A stretch of 64,000 nucleotides of DNA from Protopterus annectens. Lineage: Eukaryota; Chordata; Ceratodontiformes; Protopteridae. The stretch covers positions 1,134,398,052 to 1,134,462,051 of the forward strand of contig NC_056726.1 of NCBI RefSeq assembly GCF_019279795.1, read 5' to 3'. Under the pieces are notes generated by a model. It saw only the letters and a program-made list of their open reading frames with translations, searched no databases and was not told where the DNA came from. Positions 33,492 through 44,639 of the stretch are shown piece after piece. Each line of letters begins with the position of its first letter. The stretch's first letter is position 1. Made by a program: the position numbers and the translations under genes.

Positions 33492-33762
33492 AGAATTAAA
33501 AGGAACTTAAATCAACTTCTATGACAAAAATCATACCAGCAATATGCAACTAAATAATAAAATACAATAAAGTTGTTCTGACCATACAATTTCTACCAGC
33601 CAGTCAGAAGTTGTAATTTCTTTACATCACACGCGAAGGTGTGCAGTGGCTTCTGCTCACTATAGCCTGCAGTTGCACCTCTTTTTAACAGTAAAAATAA
33701 ATAAAACATCTCTTACCAGTCAACTCCACAACAAATCACAAACCATGACAGGATTGTTCACA

Positions 33763-35540
33763 GGTTCATAGGTTGGTACTAGACTATCAGCCCTAGGGCC
33801 TATACAAGTCTAGCCATAACAATTCCCTGGCTATTTCTTCCAACACTTCCCTGGACCCCTGTCTAGCAGGGCGACTGATGTGATCCCTGGGGTGAATTTC
33901 CTTTCTCCCATCCAATCATCAAGGTTCCTTTTGAAGAGAGCCAAGGAGGCACTCTGCTTGACATGTATGGGCAGTCTATTCCAGAGTCTGGGAAGTCTCT
34001 GGGTCAGGAACCTATCCCTCCAGCATGTTTTGTTTATTGTGATGACAAGGTTTAGATCCCTGGAGAAGGTGGCTCTGTGGGATTGGGATTTCTTTAAATG
34101 TAGCATCTCCAACAGCTCTGGGTTTGACATAGCCTTGTATGTTAAGCAGAGATCACCTCTGAATAGATGATATGAGACAGAGTATAGCTGGAGTTTTTTA
34201 AGGCGGTCAGCATAGGGCATCTGCTTTAGGCCTGTGATTATTTTAGTGAGGTATTTCTGCGGCCTTTCCAGTTGTTGCAGATGTCTTGAGAGGTACATAC
34301 CAAATGGGGCATTATACTCTATAATGGGTCTAATCAGGAATGAGTACAGTGGGACAATGACCTCCTTTTTTTTGGATGAAAAGCCCATAGTGATGAGGTG
34401 TGCCACATAGAAGGATTTCCTGACTGTTGTGGCGATGTGGTTATCGAAGGTAAGATGACTGTCCACCTGTGTCCCTAAGTCTCTTATCCCACTTTCGGTG
34501 TTTAATGTACTGCCACCTATGTGGTAATTCATGGGTATATGTTTTTTTCCAAAGGGGATAACTATGCATTTCTTGGCATTGAGCTTGAGCCCATGGCTCT
34601 GGCACCAAGCATCTGTTTCTGTAAGGCCCTTTTGTAGAGTATCCATATCATTTGGGGATTCAATAATGGCTCCCAGTTTGCAGTCATCTGCGAACTTTGC
34701 TAGCCAGAGTCCCTTAGTGTTGGCCTATACTTCAGAGAAGTAGATGCCAAACAAGAGCGGTCCCAGGACTGAAACCCTGAGGTACTCCACTTGTCACTTG
34801 TCTGAAGCTGGATTTGGAGTCAGCTACTTTTACAGTGTGGGTTCTGTCAGTAAGCCAGTTGGCAACCCATTGAGTGATGTAGGGATTAATGCCCAGCTGA
34901 GTAAGTTTATCTATAATTCCAGAGTGGAGGATGGTGTCAAAGGCCTTGGCAAGGTCCAGATAGGCTTTGTGGACTGCCTTACCGTAGTCCATGGCTCTGG
35001 AGACTGATTTGAAGAAGTCAATTAGGTTCAGGAGACATGATCGGCCCTTCATGAACCCAAACTGGATAAGGTCCAGTGTTTGAAGGTTGCCAATGTCTTT
35101 ATTTATAAGTTCCATGATAACACATTCCATGGCCTTGCAGATCAGGCTCATCAGACTGATGGGGCAGTAGTTCCTGGGATCCAAGGTGGATTCCCCCCTT
35201 GTGGTGTTGAATAACTGTAGCTGTGTGCCACTCAGTGGGCACGAAGCCTCAGGTGATGGTATGTTTAAGCATGACACTTAGGTGAGGTGCCAGTTCATTT
35301 TGTACTTTATGTAGTACACAGCCCAGGATGTCATCTGGTCCCATGGATGCTGCATTCTTAGCTTTGGAGAGTGTGTTTTTACCTGTGTGGCCATTATTAC
35401 CGGAATTTGGCAGTCTTCCGGTATTGAGATGGGCCATTAAGGGAGTGAGAGGTGGGTGAAGTTGGCACTGAATAGATCTGCCAGGATATTGGCAATATCC
35501 TTGGGATCAGTATATTTTCCTCTCTGCAGTCTGTGTAAAT
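33763..35540 (-). pseudogene. LINE-A copy 2, best preserved (RT and 3' end)
   Basis: From 35540 down: KYTDPKDIANILADLF, KNAASMGPDDILGCVLHK, then NYCPISLMSLICKAMECVI, DLIQFGFMKGRSCLLNL, AYLDLAKAFDTI (motif A), and SGVPQG followed by a single extra T near 34772 that breaks motif B. A stop (TAG) follows, then AKFADDCKLGAI (motif C FADD, about 34700). A 271-residue open frame (34646-33831) holds LNAKKCIVIPF, LGTQVDSHLTFDNHI, LERPQKYLTKIITG, WRDRFLTQRL, WNRLPIHVKQ and LFKRNLDDWMG. The tail 33763-33830 ends in the octamer complement AGGTTCATAGG. It lies inside LINE-B's 5' region. Confidence 0.88.
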
Positions 35541-37140
35541 TTATAGTTTATAGTGTATAAAGTTATAGCTGCCTTGGCCCCTTGGGGTGCCTAGAGCTTG
35601 CCTGTCTAAAACCTATCCCTTTCTCACAACCAGCAGTGAAACTAAAGATAAAACGGCAAACTATGAATCAAAGTAAAGCTTGTTAATAAGCAGTCTCTTC
35701 CTACCTACAAAGTTAAAAATAGTGATAACAAATGCAATATAAATTCAAATAAAACTGCTCTTAGCAGTCAACTCCACAGCAAATCACAAACCAAGACAGG
35801 ATTGTTTAGATATTTTCATATTTTCATGAGTCTTTGTCCAGATTTTTGATGTTTCCAGGTTGAGAAGTATGTTTATAATATTATATTAAGTTATAATTAA
35901 AAATGTCGTATAACATCATTTATAATAGACATTACCATCCTTTCCAAAAGATTGTACATCCTAACTACCTCTATTCATTGAAAATACATTTCCCCAAATA
36001 TGTTGAAGATCGCATCTCAAAAATGAACAAAATTAAAATCAGAAGATAATAAATGGACAACTGTAAAAAAAAAATAATGTTTTATTTAAGGAGAAAGTCT
36101 GTCTTGACCTCCCACAACTCCTCCTCTGAGGTCACTATTACTCATTTTTTTTTCTTTTTTACTTTTTTTTTCACAAAAAAAAAATCAAGTATTTGTTTTC
36201 TCCTTTTTGTGAAACATTCTGAAAAAACATAATTTTTCAAAACACTGTACTCAAAGTAATACAATTGTGGCAGTTGTCTTTTTACATTAGAAACAACACT
36301 TAGAGAATGCTTGCACACACATTAGCAGTATATCATTATGGCCAATCTAACAATGTGCGGCTTTATTTAATTAATATAACAATAGGAAGAACAGAAGTCA
36401 AGGAGAGTCCTGGTAGGCAAATAAGGAGTCATTTATGATAATGAGGTACTGTATTAATATCTGGTGCTACTGTTGAGGCGATTACTTTAGACTGTGCATC
36501 TGTGCACTCTCAATTGCTGTACTAATGTTGGTGACATTATGGCACTTATTCCCTGGTGGTCCAGTGCAGTCTCCATTCCTTGATCCCCGTAGTGACATTG
36601 ATGTGGTATGGCACTATAAAGGTGAATCCATGGTGTCTGGTGGTTTCCCCACCCTCTGTTCCCTGCTTTTATGTCAGGGCCATTGCAGCATTTTCAAAGT
36701 AAGCCTGGTGTCTGATGGTTCCCTGAACCATATTTGTGTTTTATTATTGAACTTGGCCTTTTTGCCATATTCACTACCATGATATGGTGGTGATGGCCAT
36801 GCTAATCTACATGGCCAAGTGCTTTTGTGACTTGCTCATCAATGTAGATACCATCCTGGAGGTTGTTCCAGGAAGAGATCACATGGCTAATTAGCATATA
36901 CTTCTTCCCCTGAAATGCATTATTAATATTCAGCACAGCCCCAGGGCCAGGCCTTGGCAGTGTTGCACGTCCTTGTGTTGGAGAACCCTGAAGCACCAGG
37001 TAAGGGTGTTTGCTGAACAGCAAAAAAGGTACTGTGACAGTATTTTAATGAGTGCAGCTCTAGGCCTCAGAGAACATCTAGCACCATATCACCTTCAGGC
37101 ACAAAGAGACACCAAAAGTTAAATTATTTCAAATCCAGTA
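35541..37140. other. LINE-B 5' region to about 35815, then no gene recognised
   Basis: 35745-35810 repeats 33692-33765 (GCAGTCAACTCCACAGCAAATC, GACAGGATTGTTTA), so LINE-B 5' sequence flanks LINE-A on both sides. From 35815 to 37140 there is AT-rich DNA with homopolymers (36067-36185). Short frames at 36525-36782 and 36802-37023 have no recognised domain. Confidence 0.45.
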
Positions 37141-37149
37141 AGCCAGACC

Positions 37150-39085
37150 ACTCCAGAAATAGAACTGCTTTAGTTACTGGGGACTCTGTCATCAGGCATA
37201 CTAATACCTCCTCACTAGGCTGGACAATTACATTGCAATGATAACTTGCCTTAGGTTTCAGGATCACTGATATCTCAAGGGCCCTTAAAACCTTTTCCCC
37301 TAAAAATATGACCACAACATGATGGTGACCCATGTGGAAGTGAATGGCTTAAGGTGCAAAAGCCTGAGGAACTATTTAGAGAGACATATCAGAATATTTC
37401 ATGGATGTCTCAAAAGCAGACAAGACTCTTATCCCATTAGAATCCTTCCTTCTCCAAGAAAGTCGCTCAAGTACAAAGAAAACATAATTGACTGCAACAA
37501 CTGGCTAAATAGTTGGTGTCATTCCAGGGGGGTCCAGCATGTGTCATCATGGGAGGAGATGCTTGACAATCTTTCTTGCTTTGTAAAGGATGGCTCACAC
37601 CTCTTGTTCCATGGTTTCTGAATAGTGGCCAAGGCCTTTACTAATACTTTATCCTACAGCGCATTTTTAGGCAGAACACAGCTAATGGACATCTCAATGT
37701 AAGTAACATATCAAATCAAAAAACAGGATCACATTATGCTTAATGCCAGAAGTCTCAACAAAAATCTGCCCGAGCCTGAATGACTATTGCATTTGGAACT
37801 TATCCATATATGTTTAATTTGTGAAACTCGGCTGAAATGTTCAGAAACCCATCTCACCATGCTTTATTTGCCTTCAAACCTGATGTCAACTAGGGTGGCA
37901 GTTACTTATTTGTTAGGGATGATATCACTTCTAGACAGATCCCAGAGAACCACAAACTGAACTTACAGAGCTTGTAATCACACTAAGCAGAACCAACTAT
38001 TAGTTTATAGCCTGTTACAGGACCCCTTGTATGTCCCCTGAAAATCATGTAAGGTGGCTAAATGTACTCGCTGAACTCCCTATAAAAAATAACTCCATTA
38101 CTGTGGGAGGCTTTAACTACCCCCTCAGTAAACTGGAGTACCTCTACCTCTAATGTAGGATATGCCCAGAAGTTCTTAGATTTAAGAAACAAAAACAAAC
38201 AGATTTTTAACACACCCATAATATTTTTTGCCTGGTCCTTACAAATATAGTTTCTTTATATACTATTTCCCTGGTATTTCTTTCTTCAGTTAAGTCAGAA
38301 ATCCAGTATCTCAGAACTTATGGATTTCAAACATATTAGTCTCATGAAATTCTATGATGAAGTTTCAAAATTCTCTTACAGCAGCTTCATCCCAGATGTT
38401 GACTCTGCAGGTAATTTCACAAAGGAGTTATATGCCCACTTAGATAAATGTATAGAGCTACCAGTCACAACCTGATCAAATATAATGGGAAATTTAAAAA
38501 GAAATCACACTGTTGGTTCACCAACATAAACTGTACAATAGAAAAAGAAAAAAGACCTTCATATCAAGGGTCATCAGAAAATTTACTAAAAACATAAGAG
38601 AACTATTAGATCTAATAAAGCAGAAACTTAGGTTAGCATCTGAAGCTAAAGACAATTAGAAGTCTTTCTTTAGCCATGTTAAGAAACTGAGAAACAATAC
38701 CTAATGGTGCTCTAAACATATTTATACTGACACCACCTATTCGTGTTCAGTGGACACTGCCCATATACTAGAAACTAAATTCATTGTGAATTCTACCCCA
38801 CAGACCCCTATCCAAAGCCCACTTATCCCTGAGTCTCTCAGAACCCCATCATCACTGTAGAACATGCACTTAAGGTGCTCTCTAAGATTAAACATATTTC
38901 ATCCATGGGATATGGCAATATAATTGGCTGTTTAATACAAAGGACTAAACAAACAATATAACTAGCTGTTTAACAAATAGGACTAAATAAGCCCTGGCAC
39001 AAGCACTCCTTAAACTATTTAACTTGAGCTTAACCAGTAGCTTTGTCACTGAGGTGTGGGACACAGCAGTAGTTATGCCACTGCA
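37150..39085 (+). pseudogene. CR1-like LINE: ORF1 esterase, endonuclease and RT start
   Basis: Plus-strand relic in normal order. SGNH block I VTGDSVIRHT (about 37175-37205), block III as MVTHVEVNGL (37322-37350; GTND decayed to EVNG) and block V KDGSHLLFHG (about 37588-37617) belong to ORF1. The endonuclease follows: NARSLNKNLPE (37743), ICETRL (about 37820) and TVGGFNYPLSKLEY (about 38100-38140). Then come a linker and RT start with KIKHISSMGYGNI (about 38885-38925) and LLKLFNLSLTSSFVTEVWDTAVVMPLQK (39008-39090). It ends abruptly. The RT start resembles LINE-A (KNTASMGPDNI), so this may be the 5' half of that family. Many stops. Confidence 0.75.
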
Positions 39086-39379
39086 GAAGGTGGCCCCACC
39101 ACTGACCACAGGATGAGATTTGTCAGTGAGGGTGTTTTATGTTGATGGTGAAGTGTTTTGTGGGCTGTGAGTGGCTGTGACAGGGTAATCTGTTGAGGAA
39201 GTTCAAGCCAGCTCAGGGTATTGGATGCCATGCAGTGAAGGCAGTGATTTGGGAAGCTGCCGGCAAATTTATTAATTTTACTGTTGGTGCGTTCTAGTTT
39301 GTGTTTGCTGTTAAGAGGTGAGATTTGTGAATATTGTTGAAGCATGTAGGATGGCAGGAGGAGAAGGAAGGTGGCAGCT

Positions 39380-39790
39380 ATTTATTTATTTTTTTTTACG
39401 ATGATCCCTTAGCAGATGCTTTGCCCTGTAAAGACAGCCTAGTTTACAGTGAGTCTTTCTGAATACAGTATCAATGTGCAGATCAAATGTTACGTTGTTA
39501 TCAATTATAATTCCTAGTAATTTTGTGTTGGTGACATTTTAAATTTTTTTTTTGTTTGAGGAGATAATATTAATGTCAGTGTTGTTTTGATTTCTGTTTT
39601 AGAGAAATAATATGATTAGTTTGGTTTTACTGGGATTTAAGAGCAATTCAGATTTATTTAGTCAGTTTTTGAAATAGGTGAAAGCTTCCTGTGTGATGGT
39701 TTTTAAGGTGGGATGGTTAGGGACTGAGCGAACTAAAGCTTTGTTGTCAGCATATTGTATTTTGGTAGAGAATTTTGATTCTTGTGCATG
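39380..39790 (-). pseudogene. LINE reverse transcriptase fragment (around motif C)
   Basis: The minus strand from 39775 reads FSTKIQYADNKALV (YADD decayed to YADN), AFTYFKN, LLLNPSKTKLIILF, TKLLGIIIDNNVTFDLHID and KLGCLYRAKHLL. It is similar in style to LINE-C (LGVIIDQNLKF). Truncated on both sides. Confidence 0.7.
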
Positions 39791-40214
39791 TTGTTAATAA
39801 TGTTATACTGTCAAGCAAGTATGTACATCTGACCTTGATGAAACTCACAAGTGTTGCATTTTTATGTATAGGAATTTTCTAGACAGTGACAACTCTTGCT
39901 ATTGCCATTACCCATGTTCTATATCAGCTGTACCTATTTTAACAAGCCATAATGCATTTGAGTTAATATCAGTTTCATGTCATGTTGTTTCTGAAGCTTA
40001 CTTCCAGTTATTGCAGCTCTAATAACAGCTATTGTAATGGTACCAAATCCCAACATTAATGCCAGAATGTATGTATGCATGAGGTTTTCTTTAAAGTTTT
40101 CCAGCTGCTGTATCATATGAAGTCCCTTAGGTGGCAATAAGACAGCACAGAATAGGACTCTAAGGTCCTCACTGCACTATTCACGGCTTGTTCCGAATTC
40201 AGCAATACCAAAAC
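39791..40214. other. No feature recognised
   Basis: AT-rich spacer before PLE-4. Confidence 0.35.
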
Positions 40215-41425
40215 CAATATGATATGTGCCCTTCTAGACTTGATTCTAGAGAATAATGTTTTTTTGTTTGAAAGAGTGTTTTTTCTTCAGAAAGTGGGAG
40301 TTGCTATGGGCACGGCATGTGCCAACACATATACCAGTATTGTTTTGGCCCAATAGGAGAAAGAAATGGTTTTTACCTCTGACATGTACAAGCAGCACAT
40401 TACGTTTTATAAACGTTTTGTGGATGATATCTTCCTTGCTTGGCATGGTGATGAGACACAATTAGATACATATGTTAGGCTCCTTGATAACACATCTGGG
40501 TACCTATCCTTCTCCCTTAGTCACTCCAAAGGTGAAATCAGCTTTCTGGATGTAACTGTGAGTAAAAATATGTTTGGTAATATCTCAACCAGAATACATA
40601 GGAAGGATTGTAGGAAGAACAACATTCTTCATGACTCCAGTATGCATCCTAGACACATTACTAAGAATATAGTTAAGAACCAAGTCTTACGCTGCAAGAG
40701 ATTACATACAGACAGGGAAGAATTAATGGAAGCCATGAGTCTTCTCACTACAGAGTTTGTTGAGAGAGGATATAAGAAGTCTGATACTGACAGAGCGATA
40801 GTGGAAGTAGATTCATATGAAAGTTCCTAAACCAAACCATACTATTCAGATGAGCATCTAGAAAATGCACTCCCAGAAAGGCAGATCTCCTCAACATCTG
40901 TGAATAGGCTATGTCTTACTTTTTCTAATGATGTCAACAAGACATGTGACATCATTAAAAAGAACTGGCCCATTCTTCTTACTGACCCTGAAATCAGTCG
41001 TGTTGTTGGTTCTATACCCAGTTTTAGTTTCAAAAATGGCAATAATTTGAAAAATAAACTTTGTTACAAACAGAAGAAAATATGTGACAGGTTTGTCTCT
41101 CAGCGTAGAGGGACTTTTTCTTGTAGAAATTGCAGAATTTGTAAAAGTATTTGGTCTACTTGCATGGTTTTACACCCTGTGCATCAGAAGCCTGTAGAGT
41201 TTTTATTTTATGCTGATTGCTCTACTAAAACCATTGTGTATTTTGCTAAAATTAATCTCTGTAGTGCATTCTACATTGGTAAAAGCAATAGAACTTTAAA
41301 GGAAAGGGTAATGGAACATCTTAATGATATTAGGAACAGCAAGCTTACTAATGCACTAGCCAAGCATGTTTTAGATTGTGGAGACCAGCACAATTTTACA
41401 TTTTTGGTTTTGGTAAACATATATG
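40215..41425 (+). pseudogene. PLE-4: Penelope-like RT/GIY-YIG fragment
   Basis: It starts within the RT: ICALLDLILENNVFLFE, GVAMGTACANTYTSIV (motif B), a stop at 40353-40355, then FYKRFVDDIFLAWHG (motif C intact, 40408-40450), GEISFLDVTVS and MHPRHITKNIVKNQ. A stop at 40828 precedes the linker. The second long frame has FSCRNCRICKS (zinc cluster), KTIVYFAKINLCSAFYIGKSNRTLKERVMEHL (GIY-YIG) and NALAKHV. It ends in a TA microsatellite at about 41417, which removes the last acidic residue of the nuclease and the whole 3' end, including any ribozyme. Confidence 0.87.
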
Positions 41426-41431
41426 TATATG

Positions 41432-41506
<75 letters not shown>
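41417..41506. repeat. (TA)n microsatellite at the broken end of PLE-4
   Basis: Imperfect ATGTATAT followed by a long uninterrupted TA run to 41506. Confidence 0.97.
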
Positions 41507-41511
<5 letters not shown>

Positions 41512-41639
41512 TTGTCTGTATGAATAGTATAAGCCTATTGTACTACCATTGTTATATGCTTTTAGATACAATGTCAAAGAACTTGCATTTGAACTTCTAT
41601 TGTGATTGTCATGTACAAATGTATAATTATGTAATCTTA

Positions 41640-41740
41640 CTTGAAGCTTTTCTCCACCTGTCTTTGATGAAAATGGGCTTCTAGCTCAGTTGGACACTAC
41701 CCGGTTATCAAATGTAAATAAATAAATTAAATTAAGTAAG
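41640..41740 (+). mobile_element. LINE-C-like 3' tail
   Basis: GAAGCTTTTCTCC...GATGAAAATGGGCTTCTAGC and CCGGTTATCAAATGTAAATAAATAAATT parallel the 3' end of LINE-C (15870-15960). Only the tail is present. Confidence 0.6.
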
Positions 41741-42395
41741 TTAAGGATGAGAATGCATTTTGACCTATTCTGATTCTAAGTTTTACAACTGAGGATTAAA
41801 ACTCCATATCCTGCTTTACAGTATGTGTCCTAGTTGTGTTTGCAATGCAACATTTGCAGAATGTGTCATTTTGATTGCTTTAGTAACACTGTGATTTCTG
41901 TAGTGTCTGCATGTAGTATGCAAATGATTTGTTTGTTTCTTTCTTGTTAGTAATTTGACTCCTTTTTAGAATTATGCTAGCAAGCAAATTCATATAATTT
42001 TTCAAGTTTCCTTTTGACTGTGTTCCAATGAAACTATGGAGGAGGGAGGTTATTTCATTTTCTGCTATTATTTGCATGCAAATCATGTACAAGCCATTCC
42101 CAAGAACCAAACACCTTAAACTGAAACATACTGAAATTTGAATGACTTGAATATCACTATTAAAATATGAGTGTGAGCTACGAATGTTCGGATAACGGAG
42201 GGGTGGATGTTAGTATAAAGGGATGCATTGTGTGGACAGGGTCACTGAAGCAGTTACACCTGTCGTCTTCCATTTCAATCTACATGAAGTAGAATATTTT
42301 CTGAACACAACAGTAGACTGTCCATTACACAGTCATATATTGTGCCAGTCCATTGGTTTCATGGAAGTTGCAGCTGTTGAACTGTAGAGGAAAGT
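41741..42395. other. No feature recognised
   Basis: AT-rich spacer. A short minus-strand frame (41880-42110) has no recognised motif. Confidence 0.35.
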
Positions 42396-43277
42396 ATGAT
42401 AAATTACTTGTTAAATGCATTTAGTGGAGCAGGTATGATAGATTACTTGCTAAATGCATTTAGTGGCACAGGTATTATAGATTACTTGCTAAATGCATTT
42501 AGTGGAACAGGTATGATAGATTACTTACTAAATGCATTTAGTGGTGCAGGTATGATAGATTACTTGCTAAATGTATTTAGTGGCACAGGTATGATAGATT
42601 ACTTGCTAAATGCATTTAGTGGTGCAGGAATGATAGATTACTTGCTAAATGCATTTAGTGATGCAGGTATGATAGATTACTTGCTAAATGCATTTAGTGG
42701 CACAGGTATGATACATTACTTGCTAAATGCATTTAGTGGAGCGGGTATGCTAAATGCATTTAGTGGAGCGGGTATGATAGATTACTTGCTAAATGCATTT
42801 AGTGGTGCAGGTATGCTAGATTACTTGCTAAATGCATTTAGTGGTGCAGGTATGATAGATTACTTGCTAAATGTATTTAGTGGCACAGGTATGATAGATT
42901 ACTTGCTAAATGCATTTAATGGAGCAGGTATGATAGATTACTTGCTAAATGCATTTAGTGGAGCAGGTATGATAGATTACTTGCTAAATGCATTTAGTGG
43001 AGCAGGTATGATAGATTACTTGCTAAATGCATTTAGTGGAGCAGATATGATAGATTACTTGCTAAATGCATTTAGTGGAGCAGGTATGATAGATTACTTG
43101 CTAAATGCATTTAGTGGAGCAGGTATGATAGATTACTTGCTAAATGCATTTAGTGGCGCAGATATGATAGATTACTTGCTAAATGCATTTAGTGGTGCAG
43201 GTATGATAGATTACTTGCTAAATGCATTTAGTGGAGCAGCTATGATAGATTACTTGCTAAATGCATTTAGTTGAGCA
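42396..43277 (+). repeat. 39-bp minisatellite, 23 units, open in one frame
   Basis: The unit reads ATGATAGATTACTTGCTAAA then TGCATTTAGTGGAGCAGGT (39 bp = 13 codons, MIDYLLNAFSGAG). There are 22 units plus a final partial one that reaches a stop (TTGA) at 43274. One unit at 42748-42774 lacks 12 bp, in frame. Because 39 is a multiple of three and the unit lacks a stop in this frame, the array is open by arithmetic. Replacements (A/T, G/D, D/H, M/I, A/V) show no strong protein constraint, so a gene is unlikely. Confidence 0.95.
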
Positions 43278-43680
43278 GGCATGGTGTTAAAACCCCTTCC
43301 CAGATTTTATATGTCCCAGTCATTTTATATGTTACCCATCCACTTCCAGTCTTAAAGTGGCAAGGAAATATAGAGCTATATCTAGATCTATAGCTATATC
43401 TTTCTCTCGCTCTCTCTGTAAATATATATATATATATCTACATCTCTCTCTCACTCTTTTTAACTAGTGAAACCATATAGACATACATATTGTTTAACTA
43501 CTGCAATCATATACACGTGTTTTATATGAGGCACCAACTCATTAGAAGGGCAAATTCCGAGATACATTTGCATTGTTTTGTGATTTAAAATGGATATGAG
43601 TAGAATGATTATGGTATTTAGGGTTTTCTACATGTTAACAATTGTGAGAAAAATGAAGGCTTTGTGTATGCCTGTCAGTA
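43278..43680. other. No gene; simple-repeat stretch
   Basis: Contains CTCTCT/TATA low-complexity sequence (43380-43460) and no coding signal. Confidence 0.4.
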
Positions 43681-44225
43681 CTTAATTTCATTTCACTGAA
43701 TCTCATTTCACTGAACTGCAGTTAGTATACAGTATGTGGCACTGTGTAGAGTACTGTAAGGCAAGTAAATTGTATATGCCCTTTTTCCCATTGTAGTGTG
43801 ATCCTGGAGTTAGTATATATAGTTAGGGGGGTGGGAGGCACAGCCTCCCACATTGGGTGGTGTGGAGGGCATAGCCCCCTTCTTAGTTTGACTACATATT
43901 GTCTTCTGGAGAGAGTTAGTCACTGATGTTTCAACTATGCATGTCTATTGTTTAAAATGTATTCTTTTGAAGTTTTTGGTAAAATACAATATAAAACAAA
44001 CAAGGTGGGGGGACTAAACTCCCCACACCCCCCAATGTGGGGAGCTGTGCCCCGAACCCCCCAATGATATATACTAACTCCAGGATCGCATTACAGTGGG
44101 GAAAAGGGCATATACCTTTTACTTGCCTTACAGTACTCTACACACTGCCATATATACTAAGTTCAGTTCAGTGAAATGAGATTCAGTGAAATGAGTTTTC
44201 AGTAATTTGTGTTTTCAGCGATGTG
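43681..44225. repeat. Foldback (MITE-like) element, family member 3
   Basis: The left arm TTAATTTCATTTCACTGAATC... with TACTGTAAGGCAAGTAAATTG and GTGATCCTGGAGTTAGTATAT is mirrored on the right (ATATACTAACTCCAGGATCGC, CCTTTTACTTGCCTTACAGTA, GTGAAATGAGATTCAGTGAAA). It is closely related to 21833-22405 but lacks the outermost left arm. Confidence 0.85.
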
Positions 44226-44277
44226 GTCAGGGTAAAATAAAATTCAGTGAAATGAGATTCAACAAAACAAAGTAGAC

Positions 44278-44280
<3 letters not shown>

Positions 44281-44336
<56 letters not shown>
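44281..44336. repeat. (TA)n microsatellite
   Basis: Uninterrupted TA run following the foldback's CAAAGTAGACCCA end. Confidence 0.97.
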
Positions 44337-44343
<7 letters not shown>

Positions 44344-44639
44344 TGAAATAAGATACAACAAACAAATAAATAAAACTCAGATATGTATATAATATACAAA
44401 GGTCAAAATTTCAGGTAATGAGATAGACTAAGACAATGAGTGAGAAGGTCATGAAGATGAATTTGAGGAGAATAGGAAAAGAGTGTTAAGAGGAGGAGGA
44501 TGTGGAGTATTAGGGAAATTAGAAAGGAAGAAAAATGATGGAGGTGAGAAGAAGAAAATAAATAATTGGAGGAAAAGAGAACTAGGATATAGTATGAAGT
44601 GTGGAAACAGGATATAGTATGAAGTGTGGAAACAGGGTT
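44337..44639. other. Purine-rich stretch, no gene
   Basis: 44410-44590 is strongly GA-rich (for example GAGGAGGAGGA), and an 18-bp segment GGATATAGTATGAAGTGTGG is repeated at 44586 and 44611. No coding signal. Confidence 0.5.

Larger units (their letters stand above)
26527..35815 (-). mobile_element. LINE-B: near full-length CR1/L2-like LINE with two nested insertions
   Basis: The element runs 5' to 3' on the minus strand: 5' region (35815-35541 and 33762-33492), ORF1 (33491-31889), endonuclease (about 31795-31196), RT (31172 to 29804), then RT C-terminus (27280-26707) and a 3' UTR ending in an ATGT repeat at 26527-26550. It is interrupted by PLE-3 (27281-29790) and by a LINE-A copy (33763-35540). 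ORF1 with an SGNH esterase domain, APE endonuclease and YADD-type RT together point to the CR1/L2 group. Frame breaks make it inactive. Confidence 0.82.

Noticed and set aside
41371-41684. Open frames with Tyr-Ile runs, likewise at 52279-52573, 56001-56264 and 62452-62673
   Set aside because: All are translations of TA or TG microsatellites.
42396-43274. 292-residue open frame as a repeat-protein gene
   Set aside because: A 39-bp tandem unit without a stop is open by arithmetic; replacements are unconstrained and there are no promoter or splice signals.
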